Origin: Ectocarpus siliculosus
Taxonomy: Eukaryota > Sar > Phaeophyceae > Ectocarpales > Ectocarpaceae
Length of the DNA stretch: 64,000 nt
Reading direction: 5' to 3'
Assembly (NCBI GenBank): GCA_000310025.1
Contig: FN649751.1
Location: forward strand, 6,712,832 to 6,776,831
Both the position numbers and the translations under genes were made by a program. This document shows, one piece after another, positions 12,903-26,960 of this stretch (its first letter is position 1; each line of letters begins with the position of its first letter). The notes beneath the pieces were generated by a model. The model was given only the letters and a program-made list of their open reading frames with translations. It had not been told where the DNA came from and ran no database searches.

Positions 12903-15900
12903 ATGGATGGCACCAGGGCACCACCTTCAGAACCTGCAAAAGGAGATCAAGACAGCCTTCTCCCGGACGAAGATGTTGTCACGAAGCTTCAGCAAGGGCA
13001 AGCGGTTAAAGCCGATGTTCGCGAAGCTTTGGCCAGGTGATTACGTGTGACTGCTGTGTGCGACGATGACTTTGCCAATAGAGACAACACGTGAACATAA
13101 TAGCGGCAAAAATCCGTGGGGTATCATGAAAGTGCTCTATGCAATGCACATGTAGGGACCAGTCGCTAGTATCTGCGTTTACGGTGCAATATCGTTGATC
13201 TAAAGTAGTAGTGGGTTTCCACGACAATCTATCGGCCCATCATCCTTCCGTGCACAGAGGGAAGAGAGTCTCGTGCAACTCGTCGCTTTAAATCCGCACG
13301 CAAAGTACCGCGGGAGGGGTGGGTAGGGGCCTAAGAAAGGGGAACCCTTCTGCGTGACCACGGGTTGGAGTTACCTGTGAGCGCTGATTTGAAGTGAAGA
13401 CAAAAAAAAGAAAATTATCCTTTGGTCAACGATGCGTTTTCGCCAAGATCTTCTTCGTACGGCGGTGTGTAAGCGTTGGCTGCAGGGGAAGTGGCTTAAA
13501 ACTTCGAAAAATGGAAAAGAAACGAAGACCCCGATACGCAAAGGCTAGTGCGAATGTGTAACCTTGTTCATTTTTCTTTCTATTTTCTCTCTTGCCCACA
13601 CACTCGGTCACGATGGGTCGACATGTAATGCAGACTGGCTTCGGCCCTGTCCTCGGTATCCGACAACGACACCATCATCCGCACCGTGAAGCATCGCTTT
13701 GACGAACGCAAGGAAGCGCGTGCCGACTTGTGGAGGGTGACTGAGGAGGCGAGGGCGGAAAAGGAGAGGAGAGACTGCCTAAATAAGGCGCAGGCGGACA
13801 GAGAGTCAGCTCTTCAAAACGAGGTACGATGCGTACATCACTGTACCGTGTGTGACCAACAGTTCGGGAGTTGGATTCTACATTCGGAGTCCGTCTGCAA
13901 AAGATAGTCAGTTAATTATGAGAGTTTCTACTTGGGAACGATGTGGGCCTCGCATTATTCTTGAGCTTGTCAACACGGTGGGGGCTATGGCAGATTGATC
14001 GTTCGTAAGTCCAAGTATTTGGAGATAAACACTTGCTGCCAGTGAGATCGTGTGCCTGCGCCGCGCCGGCAATATATCTGATTAGACTACCTTCAATTTT
14101 CTACGTACTGTACTTTTTGGGTTCACCCATCACACGCAACTGCGAGCAACTGCGACAACCTTACGCGTGAAGCCCCCATCGCTGTGGCCAGGGGCACACG
14201 CATCACAACACCAAGTGTGCATTTCCCCCTACGCATTACAGGTGGAACGTCTAGAGCGCGCAGTGAAGATTGCTGAAAATTCCTGCACAGATACCCAACG
14301 AGAGGGGGAAAGAGCTGCTGCTTCAGCGGACAAAGAAATTTCCAGGTGCGTGAGTGATCAAGACTGTGTCATTGTGTCGTCAGACACATAATTCGAACGC
14401 CGGCTTGCCACTGCTGTAGACTAGTACTCATTGGGCTGTCTGCCTGGAGGTGAGGATTGTTCACTTGCATCCCAACGGTGTTTTCACATGGGTTCATATA
14501 AGTATGTCAAGGGGAAACCAACTGTCTCCTACCTGGCTCACCTTCTTCCTGATTCCATGACCAGCTTTGAGCTAGCCCGATAGTCGGTTTGGCGAGACGA
14601 ACGCACACCAATGATGGCGGTTGACCAGAAAGTGATGCTTGTTGTCTTCGTTTGCTATCCCCTCGCTGACAGGCTTCGTGAAAAGTCTAGCTCTGCGGAG
14701 AAGGACGCCGCAACATGGCAGCAGAGAGCCAACGCAGGGGAGTTGAGGTGCGAACGTGACTTCTAGAAACACCGTCAGCGCGTTCCATGAAGAAAGATAG
14801 ACAACTAATGTATCTCGACACGTTCATTCTAATGTACAACAATGAGCCCAGAAATCGATGCTGGGAGTCCTTTACATGCCTGGGTAGGAATGGTCAGCGA
14901 CCGCTTCGAAGGGGGAGCTTGTACGATGAAACGGTTAACACTTTGCCTTCATGTGCGTGGGCATCTGCGCCTCGCTGCAATACACCATCAGTATCGGTCG
15001 CTGTGGACACAGAATATGCACTACAGTAATGGCGTACACGTCTTCGAAACGTGCTGCCACATCGGTTGGGGACAATCAACGACCAGGCTGGAATCAATGA
15101 CAGCCGAGGTCAGCGCTCTCCACGAGGCAATGGCAGGCCTCCATGGCGAAATGGGGGCTGTTCAGCGAGAGCTAGACGGTACCAAGACCTCACAAGACAA
15201 ACTGGCAGCAGGTGGGCGGGCTGGGCGACGAGGCTAAAGGGAGATGCCGTTCTACGAGCAGTCTATGCAGATATTCCATGCATTGGAAACGAGGTCTTCA
15301 TGCTAGAAACGTACATACCACACATGGTTTTCACCCGTGGAGGGCGCATCGACCTCAACCTACGCCTCCGAAGGAAAAGGCCTTGGAGTAGCTGTAGGGC
15401 CGCTGTGTGTGGCAATCAAGTGGCCGACATGGAGTTTCATCTCGATTCAAACATTTTCCTTGCATGCCGGGCTATTCCATCTCCTCCTTACTGTGAAACC
15501 GTTTCGCGTAGACCTGTCCCGGGCGGAGGGCCGGTACCGGAAATCCCAGGAGGCATGTTTGTCAACCATTGCGAAGGCCAAGGACGCAGAGAAGAGGCTG
15601 AGGAAAGAAACTGAAGAAAGAGAGCGGGTGTCCGCTGAGCTTGAGAAGTTGGTTCAGGTAGCTGGTGTTCTACAGGTCAAGTGTGAGGCGTCAAGGAGTA
15701 GTTGATGCTGTTGTCTCAGGTTGCTTTGCTGAAATAGCACTCGAGGGTGAGCTGACCCAAGCCGGCATGCGCCATTCGTTATCCGGCGCTGGCCTTGGTG
15801 TTCGCCCTTTCACTGTCGGGGGGATGCTCAGTAGGTTCCCGCGCCGGGTGCGCTGATATTTAGTTACGGGTAGCTTGTCGCCTTTCGACATGTATCTCGG

Positions 15901-18900
15901 CTGTCGTTCGCTTCGTTGATGACGTACTCCTTGCGTGGAGAACAACAGCAACAAAATTCAAGTTTGTTTCAAAACGGATTCGTATCAAGCCAAAGGGTGC
16001 TGCACCTACACCTGGTGAAGGCACAGGATACTCTCCTTCTCCCCGTGCGTTTGTTTCTCCGTTCGTGACGCAGATGTCCAAGGAGGAAGAGACGAAGAAC
16101 GTGACCCTTACGGCGGAAATCAAGCGTCTCAAGGAGAGCGAAGGGGTGCACCGCAGCGGTAGTGACAAGCTCAACGCCACAAATAGGTGGGGATGCATAG
16201 CCGATGCACAACCGCTCTTTGTCAAACGTTCTTCTCCTGCTCGGATGCCCATCGCCCTCGATACCTCCTCTCTGATGCCTAAAACGGACAGCCGACGCCC
16301 ATGCCCAAACAGCATGGCATACGTTCGTGCTACTTGAAGTGTAAGTGCATTGAGTCTTGGTCTTTCGCTGGAAGAAGACTCCCCGACACCAACTTGGGAA
16401 GGGAGTACAACCTTCAAGCTTGTGGAAAGCACCATGCCTCGGGGGCTCAGTCAAGCAATAGACGAATCTCCAACCGTTGGGTAAGGGAAGACGGTACTGT
16501 CAAAGGTAATTCCTCCATCGCTCTCTCGGCATCTATGTACAACAGTTGCGGAGCACCGAACACTTGAAACAAGTCTTCAACAGGCGTCAACCGCCTCTCT
16601 CATCTCAGTACAAATGATATAAAGGTCGCCGAAAATGTAAATGCAGACAGATGGTCACCCGGAAAGGACAATAGGGACAAGTATATCGTAAGTCTACCTC
16701 TGCTCGTGTACGACATCTACTCCATACCTCCATGAATCCACCACCGAAGTTCTCTCGCAGGCCCTCCCTGCTCATCTGCCTCGTCCCCACCCCACCACTC
16801 GTCCACTGCTTCACCTCACCAGAGAGCTCAACGCGCTGTTGCAGAGCCTTTCCACTGACCTCGAAGAGGCCAAGGCTGCCGGCGAGTCTAGCGGCAAGCG
16901 AGCTGAGGCCTTGGCGCATGAGGTGGGGGTGAAGGAGGGGGATGTTCAGCGGGTCAGGGAGGCTTTGGCGGCGACCGAGGCTAGACTCGCCGCTTCGGGC
17001 AGGTAACTCGAACGATAGGGTTTCTCGGTGGTGCCGAACGCGCTGTCTGTGTGTCTTTCTTTCCGCTTTGGTGCGGCCGTCACTTCGACGCATCGTCAAA
17101 GCAACATGGAACGATTGCCCTAGGAGTGAACACACGTATCCGAGGCACACCATGCATGCAGCGTTAGGGTTTGTTTTCCCGGAAACTTTGATTTCACGTG
17201 TTGTCTTGAATGTTGGCAGGGTGTGGAACTCTTTGTGACCGGACACACCACGAGGTTTTGCATAGGTAAACTTCTGGTGCGTGGGGGAGTCGCGTAACAC
17301 CGAACAAAACAGTGGTACAACGGCGTTTTTATTCCAGCCACCAGTTGCCCTGAGAGGATATAATGTGGTTTCTGTTTTCGTGCAGCCATCCGCCCGAAGT
17401 GACCACGTGGATCATGCCAATGTCCGACCAAGTGGTTTCTTTCTTCTCGCAGGGACAAGGAGTTATTGAAAGAGGCATTGAGCAAGTCATCTGCAGAGGC
17501 GCACGCCAAGACAGCGGAGTTCGACCGGCAACGAGGAGAGGTACCCACAAAGTGTTGTCTCGGCTCCAGCCTGTTCCATGACGAGGGTTAACTGTGGGCT
17601 GCTAAGATTAATCTCGTGGGACAATCGCTTACAGCTTTCTTTTATAGCTCCCGTTTGCCTTGCAAACGCGTGCTGTTTTGGGATGAAGCGCCCGCTCTTC
17701 TAGGCTAACACAAACTTGGCCTGGTGCTTCACTGAGGCTGGTGTTTACACAGTCTACGAACGCGAGAGTTCTACTGTAGTGATTGGTCATCGTATGGCTC
17801 GTATCGTAGCATTCCATTGTTGGCATACACATGGACGCGGACGTGCAATTGAACGCTGATTGGAAGGTTGACAAAATCAACAATGGGGTACAGAATAAAA
17901 CAATCAGATTAATACAACCAAGGAGCGCCTGAATCGGGTGTCTGTCCTAGCTGTCTGTTACCTTATTGTTTTTCAATTGCGCGCGTTGCACACGCGCGCT
18001 CATGCCCGACCACATCAACCCAACAAACTGAAGCTGGACCTGCTCGAGCGAGAAAAACACGATTTGGTGCTCGACGTGCAAGAACGAGTGAGGGTGCACA
18101 AGGTACGTTGGAGTTTTCGAGGAAATTTCGGGAGGTTGACGAAGGAGGAATTACACCAGCAAATACACCACTGCCGTCGGAGGAGGAGCCCTTGCCTCCA
18201 TCTGTAGGTCGATTCGGATGTCATTGAACTCTTTAGGCATGTTCGGTCCTCCCCCTCAACGCTCCCCAATGGTATCGACCGAGACGGGAGTTTTTCAACA
18301 ACGTGTCTGTACGTTGGTACAGGACACGAGGCATGCCAGAGCAATTGCTACCGTTCCTGAGTCTCGTTCTTGTCTCTCCCAAAACGATACACCCGGACGT
18401 TGTCCCCAAACCACTGCAGGAAGCGACAGCAGATGCTGAACGGTATAGGGAGCGGCTCGAACAAGCAGAAAACAGGTTGAAGGAAGGAGAGTCCGCCACA
18501 CTGGCCGCCGAGTTGAGCAGGAAGAAGGTGCGTTGCTTTGAACGTGGATGAAATTGGTCTCCAAAAGCCTTGCCAATCTGAGCATCACGAAAGTGGTTTT
18601 CGAGGGGCGTGGACGTTGATTCCGAGGTCAACGCGTCCTCAATACGGCGGGAGTACGGGCAGAGGATGCTACGAGATCATGTCCTTTAGTCGCCCACCCG
18701 CTGTCGATTCCGAAGATAAATATGGTCATTCGATGTTGGTCGAGTGGGGTGTCTCGGACCGCCGTGCTGGAGTTTGATGCTATCCCTGCTGTTGGCTTGC
18801 TAAAATGTCTTTCTAGCCTGTTACGACTGGTATGTTTGAAGCTCGTGCTGCTAGTCGCGCATCTACACCGCATGACGTAGACTCGTTATTCACTGGCGAT

Positions 18901-21900
18901 GGCACAGGAAAACAATTGACGTACCTGCTGACATGTCGAACAATTCCTACAATACCAGACGCTGGACGAACTTGGAGAGGCTAGACGTGGGACAGTTATG
19001 CAGGACGAGCGGATCGAGGCGTTAAGGTGCAGTTTTCTTTCTTTCCATGGTGACCAAGTACGCGTGGACATTAGGATCTCATTTAGTCCGGTTGTACCAC
19101 CTCATGACCGGGGTTGAACAATATCATTTTCCGGGAGCAACCGTCCTTATGCATCAAGATCTGTTCCGTTTGTGCGAAGCCTGTCAATATATGGCATTTC
19201 GTCTGTCCAGCAGCTTTCGTTGTGGCACATGACAGGCTCCCAGGCATTGGTAGTCTGTGACAAAAGTTGTAACTACTGGTGGACGATGTCAACGGGGCTG
19301 CCCGTCGTCCTACGAGAACAGACTATATTACATCGGGTGACCTGCTGGGATATAAGACGTGGATTAAACCATGCATACGCTACATATACCTCGGGGCCCC
19401 TGAACCCTTTGATTTCTTAAACTCGATCATTCTTTCGGGTTAACTTGTGACAACTGAACTTCTGTTCTTTGCCATGAAACTTTGGGGGAGAGAATGCGCA
19501 ATATTAACAATTTAACCACAACGACGACTTGTACTGGTATCCCCTCGCCCGCTCGGCCTTGTCGGCATGGAAAAGGTCGGAGCTGACCACCTTACGGCGT
19601 ACTTTGGAACAGACGACAGAGGCAGCAAAGGCCAGAGATAGGGAAAGCGCGCAGGTTAGAGTGTGCCTATTGTGTGGCGGGCATGCTTAAAGTACAGTAC
19701 TTGGCCATGCCGAGTTTTTCTTGCATGCGTCCATTCTAGAATCAAGGTAGAATCCTGGTACGCAACGGTTTTCCTGACTGCGTGTGCACAGGTGGTACGG
19801 TCATTGTTTCAAGCGAAACAGTCGACAAGTATTCTCCGCGAACTATGAAAGTAACGTCACGTATCCTGTTCGTGCTTGTGAACGAACGTATTGTTGTGCT
19901 CCGGCCGCGCTAAAGTACCGTCTGCGCAGAACACCTTCTCCGGGAAACAACAACCCGGCGTTGTATCGCGGCCCTCATGGCGTGCATTTGCTCGTTTTCA
20001 TTTCTTAGGGGCAAGTGAGAGAACGGCTACTCTTCATTTCTCCCCTTCGGCCCTCTCATAGGAGGTCACATCGTTCTTCCCCTGCTAAATATTGTGCTAC
20101 CGCCTGCTCCCAAAATCCCTGTCGTTCTACGCGACGCAGCGACTGGTACAGCTGAGCCAAGCAAACGCAAAGCTGTCGAGTGAATCAACGAGCGCTCGAG
20201 CCCGAGTGATCGACGCCGAGGAGGCGGTAGAGAAGGCAGGACAAGACGCCCAGGTAAGGAGGGGGGGATACAGGAAACACTTTTCGAAGAACGCATGTTC
20301 AGCGCCGACTCAGACGACTTCGCTTGCCTCGTCTTTGTCAAGGGGACGGCGTGACTTGTCGTCTTTGAGGTATGGTGGTACTGGTAGATCTTCAAGACGC
20401 TGATGATGCTCCCTACGTGGCTCGAGTTAGTTTTTAGACGTTTCAGTATACAACCCCCAGGCCTGAAACCAAAGATTCAGCCTAGAAGCTCTCGGACAGG
20501 CCTGCGATACGCGTAGTGACATAAACGCGCGTGTATCTTTCCGCTCTCTCATGTTTGCTGGCATCAATAACTGCACCTGGCTAGCGTGTGTTCCAAGCAA
20601 GCCCCACAAACTGGTGGAAAAACAATAAACTTTCATACTAAATGCCCTTTTCTCCCCGACGAACCTTCCGACGCACATTCCGTAGGAAGCCGCCAAGGCA
20701 CAGGCAAAGTTGGAAGATGACGGTCGGAGGGCAGCGGATAGTGTTCAACGGTTGGAGGAGGAGCTAGAGATTGCCAACGCGAGGTGGAAAGCAGCGCAGG
20801 GGCAGCTCGTGGCCGCTAATCGCCGGGAGAAAGAGTGAGTCTGCAGGATATAGCACTGCTGTGTCTTGGTTGGTCAGAACAGAGAGCCGTTCACGGAACA
20901 AGACCAACGAAGGTAATCAAAATCGTAATCGCTTGAGGACCACAACAGAAGAAACACGTCCTTGCACCGCATTGGCCGAAAAAGCACGTCAACCACAAAC
21001 AAGGGACGATCATCATCGTGAAAGCATGCGGGAACGTAGGAGGTTTAGATGCCGAAACGTATGTATTGTGTGTGGTTAGGGGTGCCGACATGATGTAGAT
21101 ATATCACATACTGTAGCTTCGAAGCTGCTCACAGGCGATCTGGCTTGAAGGGGGAGGACTCTTATTGGTTGGTATGGATTCAAAGATTTGAGATGGAGAA
21201 CTGACCCAACGTGATGTACGGAGAGCGCTGTCAGCGACACACTGCATTGCCAAGGACACTGTTCCGATCAGAGTCGTTTTGTTTCAGCAAACTACTTCAT
21301 GCGCTGTATCACAACCTATTGACCTTGTCACAATCTCCCACACTACTGACAGTTTTGCTAAACCGCCCATGGGACACCCATGGGTCACCCATTGGTCACT
21401 CATGGGCCGGCCATGGGCACTTCATGGGCCGGCCATGGGTCGGCCATGGGCTGCCCATGGGCGGCCCATGAAGGCCCCCCCGTGGGCACTTCAACCTAGA
21501 ACTTCGCCGCCGGCACATCAACCTAGATCTTAGCCACCATGGCCAACCTAGAACGTGTCTTGTGGGCTTGGGATTGGGGTTAGGGTTAGCGTTCAGGTTA
21601 TTAGCCGCTATAGCGCCCGTTCCAACGCGGATAATTTATTGTTTAGGAGTACACTAGTTCGGTTGAAGGGCTCTCATTGGCCGCCCATGGGCTTTCCATG
21701 GGCTTCCCATGGGTCGCCTATGGGTCGTTTGGGAAAACTGTAGAAAGTGTGGGAGACTCCCTTGGCATGCCAATTGTACCGACCAGTCGTTTTGATTCGT
21801 TGGCCTCTTTTTCAGATTTTTCTTGAGGAAGTTGTGCGTCGGTCTATTCCAAGCAAGGTATCTGTAAGAAACCCATCCTGTCCATGCGCGGGTTAATTCG

Positions 21901-24900
21901 GAACCTCGAGGTACGTTTAACGGTTGTCTACGGTCTGCGAATCGCAGGTTTGCCGAAGAGGCGAGGCGACGGATGCGGGAAGCCCTGGAGTCAAAGGACA
22001 AGGAAAAGGTCACCGCTCTGAGAGAGATGGAGGTACAGTAAACGCGCATTTTCCCTTCTTCAGTGAATGGTCAACGGTTGAGCCATGCGGCCCGCACTGA
22101 CCTAGAAGTGGCGTGAACTCCGTTCGTTCGAATGTAACGGTTCGAATGATATTACTTAGCGACACATGGATACAATCTTCATGTATTAGCCGGTATTTCG
22201 TAGGGATCAGTTGCATCGAGTGGTTTAGTATATGGAATTGTGTTGCTAATCTCATACTCCTCTTACTCCACGGCAGACGCACGCCGACCGACGGTTCATG
22301 GAAGCCGAGGCCAGTCACCGGGCAGTGGAAAGGAACCACGACAGAGCTCTGGTCGCTATACGAGAAGAGGCAAAGAAAAAGGTGACATTCTATCGGATTC
22401 CACGAAGCCCCCCTCGGGTGTGGTAGTTCTTATAGATGTCCCACAGGCCATGCACCTTCCTCTACGAAACGAAACTCCATCATCAAACCTCGAGACAGGG
22501 AGTTGGTCCCAATGCCATCGGTGTTCAATCCACCGTCTTGGCGTACGCTCATAACGCTTGCGACGGCCGCCGCTGATATCATCATTGCTTCCTTGAGATA
22601 TTTTCGATTTCTCAAAGAGAGAAATAATGCAGGTTTCGAACACTTCTCCAACATTTGTTCGCGATGCATTCGATCGAGCTGCGTTGTGGTGCACCAAACC
22701 ATGTTGAAGACATTTCTCCTTACATCAGCCATTGTGACCGAATTTTTTCTTTTTGTACATGACTCTGACCCCCGTTCGAAACCTTACACACCACTCGATC
22801 GGTTCCTTGTCCCACCTCCGGACTAAACGCTCGATCTCGATTCCGATTTGGTGGCCTACTATATACAACGATAGCTCCTGGAAGAAGAGGCCAGACGAGT
22901 GCGCGAAGTGTCTGATGCCAGAAAAAAGTCTAAGGCGGTAGTCGAAGCACTCCAGGTGAGAACAGGGTACCGCAGCTGACTCTAACATTGTAGCAGCATC
23001 GCACAACCTTGTCGGCCTGATCAAGGATATCGCGCAGTTTAAGAAGACCAACGAGAGCACAAACGTTGGACTACAGTCGATTGTTGGTGAACAATGGGAT
23101 AGCCTTGGTACGTGGAACGCCTTACTTTGCTGCCTCCCCTGCAAGGTTTGCCCGGTTAAGATAGCCTCCATTTGTACCAAGAGTTCGTTGGTAGCCCCCT
23201 GATTTCCTACACGAAAGCTTACCGTACTCATCGGACATGACGTCGGACCTCACTTGCTTCCAAGTCAACTTGAAAGCCGATCTTGGTACGTACCGTGGTC
23301 AAGATTGTGAAGCATAATTCAACCGGTTTCGAGTTCGAGACTCGAATTCCGAGTGGGGGTACGCGCGGGAGAACCAGCTCTACAGTGGACCCTGTACGTG
23401 TTGGTTGTGTTATCCTCACGTACAGCCTTCACGGCGGATTGCAACGTTTCTCGGGATTATTCACCAGACTTTGCAGGGCGAACTAACGCAGTCCGAGGCC
23501 AAAGGTTCTGGCCTGGAGAGGCAAGTCTCGCAGCTTTCCGCGCGCATGAGCAGAGCCGGTTCGTCAAGCGTAGCCCCTGCTGGCGGTAATGGAGGCGATG
23601 GTAGCAGTGCGTCGGGCAATGGCGGCGTCGGTATGGAACGCGACGGTAGAGGCAGCAGCGGCGCGAGGGGGTCCGAAGTAACCGAGGCGGAGATGACATC
23701 TCTCCGCCGGCAGATGAAGGCCGCCACCGAGGTTAGCCTTGCCTTTCATTGTCGGGCCTCTGGTTTCGTTGTCAGGCGGAGTTTTGGCTGCATTTCGGAA
23801 TCGCTTCCATAGCGATTTTGCAATCTCCGGTGATTAGCACCGCGAGAGATTGAGCAACACTGGGTTGTTCAGTCGCACTAGGGGGTTGGTCACGTATTCG
23901 GAAGAACGAGGCACTGCACACGAAAAGAACCAACAAAGGTTTGCCGACGTCAGTCGTTTATCATGTGCTATTGGCCCGCATCCTCCGAACGAGGGCTCAC
24001 TGCCGCTGTTCCCCTCCCATCTACTTGGCATGTTACGTTCGGTCGAACTGCAGGCGAAAGAAACAGCACAGCGGAGCGCTTTGGAGGCGCGATTGCGTGC
24101 GGACGAAGAAACCAAGAAGCGGAGGTCTGTCAGTTCCCACGTTCAATCTGAACTACAAATTTAGGAAGGTTTCCCGGGATAGTAGAATGAACGAGGGATA
24201 CAAAGTGACTGATGGGAAACGTAAAAACTATCGCTGGAAGAGCGAGGGTTCACTCACTACGCGTGAAGGTCTTTGTGCAAGTGGTATTTCTGGGAGTCCA
24301 GATCTGGGTTCTGACTGCACGTTGGAATTGTTTTCTCGTACGATCTTCTTGCCGCAGCTCTTTGGAGGAGTCACTATGTCGAAAGGAGAGCGATATGCTG
24401 GCGGCGCTCGAAAGGCTCAACCAGCTCAAGATTCGGCAGAAGGTAATAGGGTCTACAAATGCATTTTCTCCCAATTCTATCCATTCTCATCCACTTACGA
24501 CTGTGGCATCCTTTCCTGAAGAGGTCGGCCAGGGGTACGACAGAGGGGGGTAGACCGAAGCGCGACAAAAGACGGCACATATGCGAACGAAAGCAAGTAT
24601 CAGCAATAATTACAGGTCGGAGACTATGATGTACGGTACATTTGTGGGCATCAACTCGGGAAGAACCTGGCTATGTGCTGTTTCATTCGGTGCCTCTAAA
24701 ATGCGCTGACAATTCAACGTAGGAAGTGGAAGAGCATGCCCGAGAAGGCGAGGAGGATCTGAGGAGTCTCGTGCGGCAACGAGAGTCGGAAATCGAGAGC
24801 CTCACCCGGAGGTTTGTAACGTCAATGACCCCCAGGGTTTCAAACAAAGCAAACGTTGAATAAGCAGAGGATGATTGAGACTACTTTGCAACACCCAACC

Positions 24901-26960
24901 TCCTAACGTGCCACAGTGAGCAGCTCTAAGAGGGATTGTTTCACGAAAACTCTTGACTCCTACATCCGCTGGATTCACCTTGCAGACAATGTACAGTCCA
25001 TATGCCATACAAGACCCACTTGCCATCGTGCATCACCCTCCAAACCCTCGTCACATGAACATACTACTTCCATTCTCCATCCCCCCCTTCTTGTTTTTCC
25101 AGACTGGCATGACTACATACATCGGTATGTTGTTTACGAGCGCTGTCACAACTTGGTGCCAAGGCTGATCGTTGAGCAGCTTTGGTTCCTGTTTGTATAG
25201 GAAAAGCCTACTTCATGGACACTGTTTTCCTCTGAGCCTATGCAACTGTTTGCGTTATTGTCCATGCAGGAATCAAATCCTCAACGAAGCCTTGTCACGC
25301 CTGACGTCGGCGGACTCTTACCCAGCCGATGTCACTACGGCGGGGAGCTTGTCAGCCGTATCGACAGTATCAGCAGGCGTTAGGGCAGAGGGATTCCCAG
25401 CAATCCCAAAACTAGTGGACAGGGGGCGAGAACTCGCGGCATCCCTCCGAGGTATGCTGGCTGTGCTGACGCGAGCGTGTGATGTTGATGAAGTTGTTGA
25501 TGTTGTGGTATTGAGCGCTATCGCCAATGATGAACCGTTGGTGGTGCTCCGTAGTGCTTCTTTGCATGCATTGAGAAGCCTTGGTGTAGTTGGTACAGGG
25601 TCGGCGTAGTGAGTGAGAGTGCTAGTTTCGAAGGGTCCCGTATGTCGATGAAAGTGTTGGTCAGCTGGCAGGCGAAGTATTCGTTTTTCGTTTCGTTTAC
25701 TCTTTCTTGTCTAGCTATACCAGCACGGATATGGCTTCATTCAACGTCCTCTTAGCAATTTGGTGATAGCCTTTGTGGAAATGACGAGGTCTACAGTAGT
25801 TCTTGCTGCACATGGGAAGAAGCGTCACAATGGGTGTTGACGTTCAATATTGCGAAAGAGATACGTGCGTTGACAAAAAACGCAGGGAGCCAACACGAAT
25901 CATTGACTGAGGGAGGGTCATTACTGTTCTTGTCCATCACTACTCGTACTCGATTCCATTTGGACCAACAGATAGCTGGCAAACCGGGTCCGCCTCTTCC
26001 TTCTCTCCAACACTTCATGAGGGTGCTGGAAACTCCCTCCTAGGGTTGGAGGCATCCCTGAGTGTCCTTGCCAATGAGAGTACAGGGTTTGAGCCGCCTG
26101 CACCCCCAACGGTAGAATCCGACGTTGGCTATTCGCGCCAAGACCATCGCGCCAAAGGCCGGGGAACAGAGGTAAGAATGGACGGCAGCAGCAACCTCAA
26201 TGACGGCGACCACGACCAAGCAGGTACCAGTGTGGAAGATGAACGGAACGGACGTGACAATGGCACATCAACAAGAGGGGGAGGAGTGCCCCCCACCCAA
26301 GAACCACCAGGAGGGAACATGGCTGGCGAAGGGGCAGAGCACCGCCACCATGGGAACGCGATCGCCACCTCTTCCGCTAAAAACAATCGTTCCACGTACG
26401 AGTACCCTGCTGCTGCCGCTAAGGCGGTAGAAGTTAGGCCCAGGGCGGAAATCACGTCGATCGAGCGCGGTAGCAACGGAGGAGTGGGAGTGCTCCACGG
26501 GGTTTCCGCTGCAATGGCGTCTGGAGCACTAGCACTGCCTACAGCTGCAGTCCCGGCGCCAGCCTTAAAACGAGACAGGTTAGGCTCAGGCAGCAGTCAC
26601 AAAGATGATACCGGCGACGGCCATCGGGCACCATCTGACTACCTCCCCCATTTGTCAGGCGGTGGCACTAGGGATGGTGGGGAGCGGCGGAAAAACGACG
26701 GCTCGCATAGCACGTCGCACACTGGCAGTGGCGCCCACGACCGCGGGAACATCAGCGACGTGAGAAGCAGAGCGGTCGCAGACGGAAGAGTGGATGGCAA
26801 TGATGGCGCTGTTGGTGATAGCGCTGGTCAGGACCAGGCAGAAAAAAGGAATGCAGACGACGGGGGTGAACAAGCGCGGCGACACATTGATGAGGCGCTA
26901 CGGAACCGGGCCCTTCGTAGGAGAAAAAGGTCTAGTGGCGAAAAATGTCTTGGGTTGTAA
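12903..26960 (+). CDS. Large coiled-coil protein, 24 exons, about 1203 residues, function unknown
   Basis: Exons: 12903-13036, 13634-13823, 14242-14345, 14673-14747, 15087-15211, 15512-15657, 16074-16186, 16823-17002, 17453-17540, 18034-18102, 18420-18527, 18959-19026, 19576-19654, 20140-20253, 20686-20834, 21948-22032, 22277-22381, 22875-22955, 23477-23731, 24054-24124, 24358-24442, 24723-24811, 25270-25451, 26044-26960. Every junction keeps phase and uses GT-AG. The start MDGTRAPPSEP is the first ATG that joins cleanly. Residues from about 45 to 860 are almost entirely charged heptad sequence (for example KRLRKETEERERVS, RLEEELEIANARW), interrupted by a Gly/Ser-rich linker in exon 19. The last 300 residues are Gly/Ser/Asp/His-rich and look disordered, ending in a basic ALRRRKR segment. 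The composition suggests a scaffold or cytoskeletal/centrosomal-type protein, but I recognise no family. The gene might extend to the exons near 27.8-28.3 kb if the final donor is missed. Confidence 0.85.
21361..21728. repeat. Two clusters of CCATGGG-type short repeats inside an intron of the coiled-coil gene
   Basis: At about 21361-21475 and 21680-21728 the palindrome CCCATGGG recurs every 10-11 bp with variable spacer letters. The spacer between the clusters includes three AACCTAGA motifs and a GGGTTAGGGTTAG telomere-like stretch. This occupies the 1.1-kb intron between exons 15 and 16. Confidence 0.8.

Noticed and set aside
16343-16680. Possible extra exon(s) between exons 7 and 8 of the coiled-coil gene
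   Set aside because: Exon 7 joins directly to 16823 in phase and continues the heptad pattern. Inserted candidates break the coiled coil.
22987-23110. Open plus-strand segment after exon 18 of the coiled-coil gene
   Set aside because: The phase does not fit exon 18, while exon 18 joins exon 19 in phase 0.
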